In this document: positions 13,399 through 22,528 of the stretch, piece after piece
Layout: each line of letters begins with the position of its first letter
Numbering within the stretch: position 1 is the first letter of the stretch
NCBI GenBank assembly: GCA_030686995.1
Contig: CM060704.1
Coordinates: forward strand, 114,016,042 to 114,080,041
From: Artemisia argyi
Lineage: Eukaryota; Streptophyta; Magnoliopsida; Asterales; Asteraceae
Length of the DNA stretch: 64,000 nucleotides
Direction: 5' to 3'
The notes under the pieces: generated by a model
What the model was told of the DNA's origin: nothing
Database searches by the model: none
What the model saw: the letters and a program-made list of their open reading frames with translations, nothing else
Program-made: the position numbers and the translations under genes

Positions 13399-16300
13399 TG
13401 TAAAACCCAAAATTTCCAAATACTTAAAATACCCAAAATACCCTTGATCTCAAATTTATAAAAATACGTTTAAATATTTAAGACATTTCATCCCGATTAT
13501 AACCTAAGTACTTAACACGTTAATAATTGAACGTATATACGTAATACGAATACTAAGACTTATGTTAAACAAAATTGTACACATTTAAAATATATGTCAC
13601 GTTTTTTTTTCTTTTTCTTTTCTAGCCGAACTATTGTATTGTTACACATGAATATAATTTTGAATATGACCTATATTTGTGATAAAGATAATTTTGGTCA
13701 ATATCCTAGCAAATCTCTTATATTTTGGTTCCTTTTCTTAAATGGTCTCAAAGCCCACACGATTTCCTATTCGGTTTGTTGTAAACCGAATCCCACTTCA
13801 CACATTTTCTTTTTAAACACAAAATATACTACGTAAATTCACATAATACTCTAAACCTAAAAAACCCTAAATACAAAGTGCGGCTATCTTTTCTGCCTCC
13901 ATTCCTGTTCGAATCAAAAGGTGTGCAAGGGTGGTACGTTCGTGGTTCGAAGGTGTTGGGTCGTGAGTATACGTTGCTGTTCGATAAGGGTTCTGTATGT
14001 GGACTTATGCTGATCGAAGGGTGTGGTGTTTCGGCTGTTATTTTCTCTCCAGTTACGATCGCTACAAAGAAGTACAATGGGGTATTCGATCATGATCTTT
14101 GCTTAGTGGTTGGACGTAGGTTCTGGTTCGAGTGGGGAGATAGCTGGTCGTGTTTTTGAAAACAGACTCGCGAAGAGTAGCGGGTTGGTTTCGACTATGA
14201 CTCGTCTTTGATGATTGTGTTCTTCTTCTGCTCGCACAACAGGGGTAAACCTCGTTTCACATATTCGATTATTCTTCTTGTTAAACATTCATAAACCTGT
14301 CACATGATAAAATATTGAATCGGCTGAGTATAAACATGCATGTAAACATATGATATCTTACATAAAACCATACTAAACAACCTGATATAACGAGAATAAA
14401 ATCTATACGTGATCGTCTATCTATTTGTACGTATATGTGATCGACTATATGACAACACGTTTTATATTCGAATAAGCTTACATAAAATCATATGATATCA
14501 CATAAAATAACGACATTAAACCTATCTAATCGACTAAAATAATGTGTTGTGTATTCTTTTGGTTAAACGTTTGATTCAAGTGTGTGTATTCGACCCAAAC
14601 TTGTATTCATTTTACTCATATACGAATTTAAAAAGGGATGGAACATACATGCTGAATATATCTATATATTGACGTGCTTAAACTAGAAATGGAAACCAAA
14701 TAATAAAAATATCAAGAGGCATGTACTGTGTATTTAAATTCGAAAAGAAAGGATGGATTAAATGTAGTTATATGTGAATGCATATATATTGTGTTTCATT
14801 ATCTGATGGTCTTGGCTCATATATATATATGTATGTGCACGTACGTAATGTGTGAGAGTGTGGGTTCATGCATGTCTAATGAAGCGATGTCGGGTTATAA
14901 AATCTTGGGCCATCGCGGCATAAATATTAATATCGTGGGTGTGTTAATAAATTATATAAAATTATAACGTCGTGGTCTAAAATTATTATCTTAATATAAA
15001 TTTATAAAATAAACTTTAAAATAGTCTTATTTGACTTTTAATATTTAATTTTGATATTCTACATTTTGACCCTAAACTTTGTTATGATGACACTTTAAAC
15101 CCTGAACTATTATAAGTTGTCATAATTAACCTTACACTATTATAAATGTCATTTTAATCCTTGAATGTTATTAATTATCAATTATACCTTTAAAAGTAAT
15201 AAATAACTAAATTCGGAAATGTACTAATTCCGGAAACTTACTCAACTTGAAAGAGCTCTTTAATATGGAAAGTTACTATATTTGACAAGTTACTAAAAAT
15301 AGAAAGTTAACAAAAATGGAAAGCCGACTAAAATAAGTAATCTGATATAAAAAAATTATTAATAATAGTCGATCATTAAATTCGTGTAGATTCGCTGAAG
15401 GGAGAGTAACTTCTGATCTTTGTGTCTTCTGGTGTGTTTTGCATTTGCGGTTAAGGTACAGATATTCTGACCTTTTCAGTAAAGGTTTCTTATGATCTTT
15501 TCTCTTGCTATCTTTCATTATTAGGGTTCCCTAAGCCATTGCTATGAAACCCTTTTGTTTCTGAACCTTTTCTGTATGAACCTTTGTTTATCTGAACCTT
15601 CTGATTTGACCTTCTGGTTTGACTTTCTTATTTGACCTTCTGATTTGGACTTCTGGTTTGGACTTTATGATATGAACTTATGATATGTATTTCTGATCTG
15701 ATTATTATGACCTAAGATCTGTATCATTTTATGATATTTTGTATGACCTATTCTAGTTTGACACCCGAGCCAAATTTATTTCACTAGGCATGGGGGTTCC
15801 ATGTCCGTGTCAGGGATGCACGTCTGACATGACTCTAGGGCAGTAGGGTGATGTTCTGCCACGTCCCTTTGATTGGTCTGCATGTGAATGGGTAGGGGCG
15901 TATGGATGCATCCTAGATCTGTTTATGATATGATATGATTTGTCTGGCGAATGTGGCTGTGTGTGCAATACACGTCCTTCACATTTCTGGGAGCTAGCTA
16001 CTCCACCCATATGAGGACACCCCTCATTATAGTTTGATTATCTGAGAGGTCTCCCCTCTATATATTTATGAAGATATGTGAATTATGATTATGATATGAT
16101 ATCTGTTTCTGGGCTCGTGGAAGATGACTATCCATTACCTTTACCTTTATTTCTGTTTCAGTTATTTTGAATACATTTCAGTTATTTCTGTTACACTATA
16201 TTCTGTATTCGTTCTGTTTCATATTACTTTGTTTATATATCTGTTCACTGAGCTTTTTAAGCTCAGCCGCATTTCCTTTTCCTGCGGCAGGTTTTAGTAG

Positions 16301-16560
16301 GAAGCTGGTTTATGGGTGGAGAGTACTTTGGACTTAGAAGACTACACTTTGATAGCTATTATGGATTTAGAGATGACTAGAAGAGATGTACATTTTCAGA
16401 CTTAGTATTTATTTATGTTCTCAGTTGTAACCTTGTACTTCAGATTTTACCTTTGTAACTTTTGAGATTCTTTTGTATTACTTATGTTGTATGCCTGTGT
16501 TTTGCTTTGATATGTCGCCATAACGTAATACTTCTACCCTTATCGGGTTGGGGTGTTACA
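13399..16560 (+). mobile_element. Nested solo LTR of a related gypsy family
   Basis: 3162-bp block with ends TGTAAAACCC and GGGGTGTTACA, flanked by the perfect duplication TAACT (13394-13398, 16561-16565). Comparison with the uninterrupted 5' LTR (7987-8005) shows the pre-insertion site directly. It shares its ends and several internal blocks with the host LTR ('gggcgtatggatgcatcc', 'ggtacagatattc', a 'ctcagccgc...tgcggcagg' block) but is much longer, so it is a sister family. No coding sequence belongs to it. The ORFs at 13878-14159 and 14728-14967 are not recognisable proteins. Confidence 0.9.
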
Positions 16561-16565
16561 TAACT

Positions 16566-16956
16566 TGGTAATTTTTCATACTTAACCTTGATAATCCTTT
16601 GTTATACCTTGTAACACTATATGTAAATTCATTTCGTATTCTCTTATCTCATTACTTGATGTGCATGTTTTCTTCATATCTGTTCACTGAGCTTTTTATG
16701 CTCAGTCGCGTTTTCTTTTCCATGCAGTAGGTAATTAAGCTAGGATGCGGGGCTTAGCTTTGGGGATGAGAGAGTGTAGACTAACCTTAGAGTTCCTTTA
16801 AATAATGGACTTTGTTTTATTATCGCATCTTCCTTATTTTGGAATTCATTTGTAACCTTTGTACTCATTGTATTGTTGAAGTATTAAGCTTGTGTTTTGC
16901 TCTGTTGGACACTATTTATTGTGATATCTTTACCCTTGACGGGTTGGGGTGTTACA
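16566..16956 (+). repeat. 3' LTR of the gypsy element, right part
   Basis: Matches 8000-8390 of the 5' LTR with about a dozen substitutions, ends GGGGTGTTACA, and is followed by the outer duplication TAACT. Confidence 0.9.
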
Positions 16957-17626
16957 TAACTTCAAAATTGGCTTTCCTAGATGATGAGGTTTGAAACATT
17001 GCATGCTTAAATTTGTATAACCATTATACATGTTTATTCTACATTTTTATTTTTGAAACTCCCTTTTTGTTAAACATGACAGATGCAGAAGATGACTTCA
17101 CAATGCCATCCCTTGGTATAAAACCTTCCAAGGATGTGGATGATGATGAGGTTTGAAACATTACATGCTTATATTAGTATAACCATCATACATGTTTATT
17201 CTACATTTTTATTTTTGAAACTCCCTTTTTGTTAAACATGACAGGATGTAGAATATGACTTCACAACCCCATCCATTGGTATAAAACCTTCCAAGGATGT
17301 GGATGATGATGAGGTTTGAAACATTGCATGCTTAAATTTGTATAACCACTATAAATGTTTATTCTACATTTTTTATTTTTGAAACTCTCTTTTTGTTAAA
17401 CATCACAAGATGCAGAAGATAACTTCACAACACCATCCGTTGGTATAAAACCTTCAAGGATGTGGATGTCAGTCTTCAAAGGATGTTGCATCTCAACACC
17501 CCAACATGTAGTGAGAGTGCAATCACGATTGGTGAAGAATCATGAAGTGACAAGAAAAGAGATCACGTCGTGATTGATCTACCAGATTATGATATAGAAG
17601 ATGAAGAGGAAGATACAAACCCATAA
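16957..17626 (+). pseudogene. RPA70-like gene, downstream part with tandemly repeated exons
   Basis: Reading continues from the exon broken at 6541: 'EDVDTINFKIGFP' spans the removed insertion. Exon pieces then lie at 16957-16988, 17083-17150, 17245-17313 and 17410-17626. The second to fourth begin with the same sequence ('DAEDDFTMPSLGIKPSKDV', 'DVEYDFTTPS...', 'DAEDNFTTPS...'). Each is preceded by a near-identical intron of about 94-96 bp with GT and AG ends, so a unit of about 162 bp occurs three times. The last copy runs on into an acidic tail (DLPDYDIEDEEEDTNP, stop near 17624). Stops and frame slips are present. The acidic, repetitive tail after the OB fold is a guess at family structure; the repeats are seen directly. 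Confidence 0.65.
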
Positions 17627-17994
17627 AAGAAATTAGTGATAGTCAAGTTGGAAAAAGATGTTTGAGCATAAACAAGAATGCATCTCCTCTATATTTTTCT
17701 AAAGTGTTCTCGTTTTAGCATTTAGTTTGCATTGAACCGTTGGTTTGTTTGTGGTTTTATTTCAAGTTGTCGTATTTGTTGAATTAGTTAGCTTATATTG
17801 AAAAATATTCATATTATAACAAAACTGATGTTTCTTGAATAATATTATGTTTCAATTTTATTTTGGAATCCATACGTCCACCTTTGGAACTCCATCACTA
17901 GGTTATTTTTTAATGAATGATTCATTCTACATAATTTTTTTAATGCATGGCAAAGCTGGAATATGTCTTTCAATTTATGATTTAACTTAATTAT
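17627..17994. other. Intergenic, AT-rich
   Basis: Probable 3' flank or intron of the RPA-like gene. Nothing recognisable. Confidence 0.4.
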
Positions 17995-18237
17995 ATGTTT
18001 TGTGGTTTTGTGGCTTTATATAATGTGTTTAATGTAACAGAACATTGCCTAGATAACAGGACAGAGTCCGTGTTAAAGAAAAGAAAAAGAAGTGTGGAAT
18101 CTGACTTGCCACTGGCCTTCACTACAATAAAGTCTCAAGGTGTTTCATTCAGAGAGGGTCAAGTGATCGAAACTCATGAGCATAGCATCTTCTTTACCGA
18201 TGCATTTGGTAAACAAGGCTTCCAAATGTTTGTGTAG
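17995..18237 (+). CDS. Possible residual exon, unknown product
   Basis: An 80-codon frame ends 'FFTDAFGKQGFQMFV' and contains a basic stretch 'KKRKRS'. A splice-like 'taatgtaacag' occurs inside it at 18030-18040, so only the part after 18040 may be coding. Codon use looks more gene-like than its surroundings, and it follows the RPA-like pseudogene in the same direction, so it may be that gene's last exon. I do not recognise the protein, and it may be a chance frame. Confidence 0.25.
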   Translation: MFCGFVALYNVFNVTEHCLDNRTESVLKKRKRSVESDLPLAFTTIKSQGVSFREGQVIETHEHSIFFTDAFGKQGFQMFV

Positions 18238-18626
18238 TAATTGTAGAATATATTAAGGATTCTAATAGGGTGGTTTGAAATGTTATTCCTTTAAGACTTA
18301 GATATTTATCATATTAGAACAACCTCATGAGCTAGCACTCTTGATGTTTTGGTAAAATTAAATCATTTTTTCTTGTCTTACAGTTCAAAATAATGTTAAA
18401 AAAAGTCATCATTCGCCCTAGATTAAATATAAATTTTGCATAAAGGCATTTGTTTTCTATGTATGATTCATCAAAAAGGAATTATGAAAATATAGAATGA
18501 TTATAAATTAAATTTGAAATATAGTAATTAACTTTTCTCTGCAAGTAAAAATCATTCAATATAAAAATAAAGAAAGAAAAACTTATTGCTTTAAACAAAT
18601 TAAACAAAAATCAGATTAGCATAAAA

Positions 18627-18628
<2 letters not shown>
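18238..18628. other. Intergenic, AT-rich
   Basis: No gene, repeat or RNA signal seen. Confidence 0.4.

Positions 18629-18675
<47 letters not shown>
18629..18675. repeat. Poly(T) tract, 47 bp
   Basis: Uninterrupted T run, read as poly(A) at the 3' end of the minus-strand gag segment. Confidence 0.95.
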
Positions 18676-18679
<4 letters not shown>

Positions 18680-18689
18680 CGCTTTTATT

Positions 18690-19697
18690 GGATCGGGGAA
18701 GATGCCGCATGTTTTCTTGCGAACTTGCCCCTTTCATTTCTATGTGGGAGTCATCTCCATTACTTTAGGTTTCTAGTTACTTCTTCCCCTCTGTGGTAGG
18801 ATATGGTTGTTCTCACCATTTCTTCTGCGGATTTTGGAATGCTCTTATGTAAGTACTTTACCAATCATGGATTGGATACTTTATCCATGAATTTCGCAAT
18901 CTTTACAGCGTCTGACATTCCCTTTGCCTTTCTACTTTCCGTCAGGAACCCTTTTGTGAAGTCTTCTAGCGACTCATCTTTCCTTTGCTTGGCACAATGG
19001 ATTTTGTTATCTTTTCTTTTGTGTCTTTCCATTTTTTAGAGGGTTTCCAAGAATGTATCCTTTAGGTCGCGGTAACTGCTTATGGACTTCCGGGGAATGT
19101 TCTCAAACCAGACCCTGGCGACTCCTGTGAGTGTGAACTGGAACATGCGGCATTGGGTAGCCATATCCCAATTGTGTGCCACTGCTGCTAACTAGAACGC
19201 CTGGCATGGTCTTCAGGGTCCTGACTTCCATCATATAATTGGACGTTGTCCGGCATGTGAGTCTTTTTTGACAGTTTTGCATTGCAGATGTTGTCCGTGA
19301 ATGGGTCGATCTCTTCAAGCATGTATGTCTGCATTTGGTTATCTTCCTCAGTATCCATTTTTCCGGCATCCATTCTATTGCTTCCCTATCGTGTGTTTGC
19401 ATGGATGAAATGCTCTTTCCTTTTTTGGGGTCTTTTACGGTAGTCCCCAGCTTCTGCTGTTTTACCGTAGCTTCGTTGTTTGAAATAGCTCCCGGGTTCC
19501 TTTTTGGGGCTTCTTTCTTGACGTGACTTTGGTAGTTTGCCCTCTGGGTCTTCGCTTTTTGGCAAACCTTGGGGTTGTTCAGCCCTTCTTTTTCCACCGG
19601 TGCTTTTACTTTGTTTAGCTGCTTTACATTCCGCCTGTTGTGAATTCTCCGCAAGGCCTGGTTGAGTTTGTGCTTCACTAGGTTTTTCTTGCGGCAT
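18690..19697 (-). pseudogene. Ty3/gypsy gag remnant
   Basis: Overlapping frames (longest 19678-19103, plus 19697-19386 and 19373-19188) read in order as a gypsy gag. 'PFTDNI' and 'MPDNVQLYDGSQDPEDH' match the start of the retrotransposon gag domain. After a frame change come 'HCAKQRKDESLEDFTKGF' and 'LVKYLHKSIPKSAEEMV' (about 19010-18800), the typical middle and end of that domain. Gag would form the virus-like particle that packages element RNA. Several frameshifts and stops separate the blocks, so it is not functional. The zinc knuckle and pol that normally follow are absent, because the sequence ends in poly(A). Confidence 0.7.
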
Positions 19698-19916
19698 CTT
19701 TATTGGATGAGCTTCCTTACTCCAGAAGATCAGTAACTAGTGGTCGTGATTGCTGTTGGGCTCTTGGGAGGCCACACCAGGTATCAACTTGTTTTTAACC
19801 TTTCAGTATTCTGTCTTTTCCCATCATCTTCCGCAAGGCAGGTGTTGATGTGGAAATAATATTTCTGGATTGTTTGCTTGTGGTGAGTATTTTTTGAGAA
19901 CGTGATTATGCACTGG

Positions 19917-19935
19917 GTCCCACGAATGGCGCCAA
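19917..19935 (-). other. Primer-binding site of the minus-strand gypsy element
   Basis: On the minus strand TGGCGCCATTCGTGGGACC lies just inside the LTR. The TGGCGCC start is the common primer site of Athila/Ogre/Tat-like gypsy elements. Confidence 0.7.
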
Positions 19936-19937
19936 CT

Positions 19938-20531
19938 TGTTAGTGCAAAAAGTGTGAATGGATTAGGATCGGGCTTAGTCCGATACGGGCCACCCTTGAT
20001 GGATCGTCCGCCGTATGATTTATGTAGTAGTCCAAGTAGTAGGTTGAATTCCCTGCACAAACAAAAGGTAAACCGTTAGCCTTATCATGGGGATGGACCC
20101 CACGATTAAGCTTTGGCGTGAGAGTAAGTACTCATGTTGTTAGAGAAACATATGTATGTTGGGATGTGTGAGAAAGTCATACCTCGTAAATGCAATTTGG
20201 GGTTGCCTTTTATAGGTGGACGAAATGCTAGGGTTTTCTAACATCTCGCGTATCTTTGTAATGGCCGGTGTGGGACCCTTGTCGGGCAAGGATCCGTAGC
20301 TTAATCAAGGTTATAGGCGCGGATCATCATCCGAACCGGGGGCTGGTCCGTGAGCTTACCTCCTAAGTGTTGCTCAGATGGTCCGCACTCATTGTGGAGG
20401 ATCCGGACCGTGCCCTGCTCGTGGCTTGGGCCTTGGTGATATCTGGATATTTGTTTTGTTGGGCCGAGACCCGATTGTGGTATAATACAGTCCAGACCTA
20501 GTAAGCCTGCTATCCGTATTATACGTCATCA
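19938..20531 (-). repeat. 5' LTR of the truncated gypsy element
   Basis: 594 bp, starting TGATGACG and ending GCACTAACA on the minus strand. A TATA-like CTATAAAAGG sits at about 20216-20207, so the U3 promoter is included. Confidence 0.75.
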
Positions 20532-20946
20532 GGTAGTATTATTTACCACCATTACAAAATGGTATATATGACACTTATTTGGAACTTTTGAATAGAATCA
20601 TCTCTTCTATCAACCAAAATAGTTTCAGAAGTAATTGCGGTTCACATCTTTGTAGTTTCAACAATTTAAAAACTTATATTAATTTTGCCGATAACCCGAA
20701 TTACCCGACCCGAATCCTACCCGAACTCGATAACCCAATTCTTAATCGGGTCGGGTTGCGGGTCGCGGTTAAAAACGTCAAAACTGATTCAACCCGACCC
20801 CATAAACCCCATCACACCCTTACATACATCAAACATAATTATAAACCAAAAGTAAAAACAATAACTACAAAACAAAAATTATGCTATTTGTTTTTTAATA
20901 AATAAAAATATTAAAGATTAAAAGAAAAAAAAAATCGCATGCAGAT
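20532..20946. other. Intergenic with 'acccgaa/gggtcgggt' low-complexity block
   Basis: Positions 20690-20830 are rich in short repeats of the type 'cccgaa/acccgac'. The 108-codon frame at 20579-20905 crosses this block and has no recognisable domain. No gene supported. Confidence 0.5.
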
Positions 20947-20972
20947 ATTATAACTAGTGCACTAGTTATAAT
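20947..20972. repeat. Perfect 26-bp palindrome
   Basis: The sequence reads ATTATAACTAGTG followed exactly by its reverse complement. It overlaps the CTAG terminus of the Helitron end described next. Confidence 0.9.
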
Positions 20973-21000
20973 CCCCGCGCACGCGCGGGTTTTTTAAAAA
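20962..21000 (-). mobile_element. Probable Helitron 3' terminus
   Basis: On the minus strand a GC-rich hairpin (CCCGCGCGTGCGCGGG, about 20988-20973) is followed by 'gattataa', then CTAG and a T. That is the structure of a Helitron 3' end: hairpin about 10 bases before CTRR, inserted before T. The body would extend right on the plus strand through the AT-rich block to about 21340. No clear 5' TC end or coding sequence was found, so it would be a non-autonomous copy. Confidence 0.55.
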
Positions 21001-21539
21001 TTTTTTGAATTATATATTTTTATTTATTAAAAAACAAATAATTTAATCTTTGTTTTGTTTTATTTATGATGTTTAATTATAGTTTTTTATTATTAAAGAT
21101 AATTATTTAAAAATTTTAATCTTATTATTAATTGTACCTTATCTATATTTTTTGTATTTATTTTCTACTTGTGTTAATTATATCTTATCTAGTTATTGAT
21201 AAATATAAAATATTACCTAATAAGAAAATAATTTTTTTTTAAATACAATTATTACTAAATAAGGTATGAATTGATTTTTTTGAAATGGAAAATTTTCAAT
21301 AGGATTTTGTTTTATTATATAAAAGATAAATACATCAAATACTTCCTCTGATCTGTCCTTAATTATAAGTCTACTATCAAACTGCATAAATTCTAAAAAA
21401 ATTCACCACCAATTTTCATTTATCAATTATCATCTTTAAAAATCCTAAATAGAAATATGTCTAATAAACTAAAATCTAAAACAGGAAAGAAGACACTTTT
21501 ATATTGAACAAAAAAAAAAAAAAAAAAAAAAAAAAATTA
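21001..21539. other. AT-rich stretch with a poly(A) tract
   Basis: Very AT-rich and probably the non-coding body of the Helitron for the first part. A run of about 28 A ends near 21536. No gene. Confidence 0.5.
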
Positions 21540-22528
21540 CATTCGATCGCTCCCCACCTCTTTCCGTCACTCAACTCCAAATCCCCCATATCCCCATTTT
21601 CATTTCAGCTATTATTATCATACGATCCATCCCACCATATTGATAAATTTCATACAAAACACACTTCAATACACTCCTCATCGGTTAGAAATTAAAACCC
21701 TAATTTTTGTATATCTTTTTTACTTTTTGTTTATTATTATTATTATGTGTGTACTTTAGTTAGCTCAACATATATTGGTTTCTTATTAAATACTCAAGAA
21801 TTAGGGGTTGCGAATTAGTTTTAAGGTAAGCGAAAATGCGGGGTTTTTTTTTTTTTTTAACTGATTAGTTTGATGGGGTCGTTTGAATTTATGAGGAATT
21901 ATGTATTGATGTTTATGTCTAGCTGGTGTTAGGCTTTAAGGATTGATTCGTAATCGAAAATATCCATTCTCTAACCACTCGGGTTGGCCTAGTGGCAAAA
22001 GTTCAATTTCTGCTAGGTGCAAATAACCCTGAAGTGGCCACGCCAACCTCTTGAAAACGGAGGGCTTTACCCGGTTTGAGTTTGTGTGGATTAGTCGGTC
22101 AAAAGGCTGGAAACCATGGTTACCCATAAACAAAACCTTAATGGTGTTGAAAAACTTTTGTTTTGGAGTCTCGGTTTGTTGCTGGAGTTATCGATATTCT
22201 CTAGTTTTGTTATTAGTGACTTGGTTGAAGAACTTAAATGCTTACTTAATCTTTATGTAGATAAATATGTTATAAAAGATATATGATCTTTCATTGTTGT
22301 TTAATTTTTGCTGCACATTTTCTTTGTTAATTGCTTAGCTAATTTGTGCATAAGTCTGTTACAGACTACGTTATTAAAACATGTACGATAGATGTTTAAA
22401 GGTTTTCTAATATGCTGTCAATTATGTGCAGTGCATTTTCTTTGTTTATGGAGATGATAAAATGATAGAGGAAAATCGTTGATGCTGTTGAATTGAGCAT
22501 AATTTTGTTGGTGTGTAGAGAATCTGAT
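21540..22528 (+). other. Presumed 5' leader and leader intron of the SNF4-like gene
   Basis: Positions 21540-21700 are C- and T-rich, like plant 5' leaders. A good donor (TTTTAAG then GTAAGC) lies at about 21825, and a GTGTGTAG acceptor at 22511-22518 precedes the first recognised coding exon. Between them lies a SINE-like sequence. No sequence resembling the CBM48 domain (WP-GG, LSGSF, W) was seen here. The transcript structure is inferred; no RNA evidence. Confidence 0.45.
21979..22140 (+). mobile_element. tRNA-derived SINE-like element
   Basis: An RNA polymerase III A-box-like block (TGGCCTAGTGGC, 21985-21996) and a B-box-like block (GGTTTGAGTTT, 22073-22083) are about 80 bp apart. They are followed by the 'ggattagtcggtc-aaaggctgg' tail common in plant SINEs. 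It lies inside the presumed leader intron of the SNF4-like gene. The ends are approximate. Confidence 0.6.

Larger units (their letters stand above)
6542..16956 (+). mobile_element. Ty3/gypsy chromovirus-like LTR retrotransposon, defective, with nested solo LTR
   Basis: Two LTRs (6542-8390, and 11975-13398 plus 16566-16956) share the ends TGTAAAACCC and GGGGTGTTACA, and the whole is bounded by the 5-bp duplication TAACT (6537-6541, 16957-16961). A primer site and a polypurine tract are in place. The internal part is only 3.6 kb, short for an autonomous gypsy element, and no intact gag-pol remains. A chromodomain-like tail at 11698-11895 suggests the chromovirus (Tekay/Del-like) group. The LTRs differ by roughly 2 percent by eye plus one repeat-length change. 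The element split a coding exon of the RPA-like gene: reading resumes directly after 16956. Confidence 0.9.
18629..20531 (-). mobile_element. Truncated Ty3/gypsy element: LTR, primer site, gag, poly(A)
   Basis: On the minus strand the order is LTR (20531 to 19938), primer site, leader, gag, then a run of 47 A (18675-18629, seen as T on the plus strand). AATAAA lies at 18689-18684, nine bases before the A run. No pol and no second LTR are present, and no matching target duplication was found next to the LTR (ggtag) and the A run (aaaag). It could be a copy of a prematurely polyadenylated retrotransposon RNA, or a truncated element beside a chance homopolymer. Confidence 0.7.

Noticed and set aside
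20579..20905. 108-codon frame
   Set aside because: Crosses a low-complexity 'cccgaa' block; composition not protein-like.
21979..22140. Possible tRNA gene (A- and B-box-like blocks)
   Set aside because: No cloverleaf or acceptor stem can be drawn, and the tail is SINE-like.
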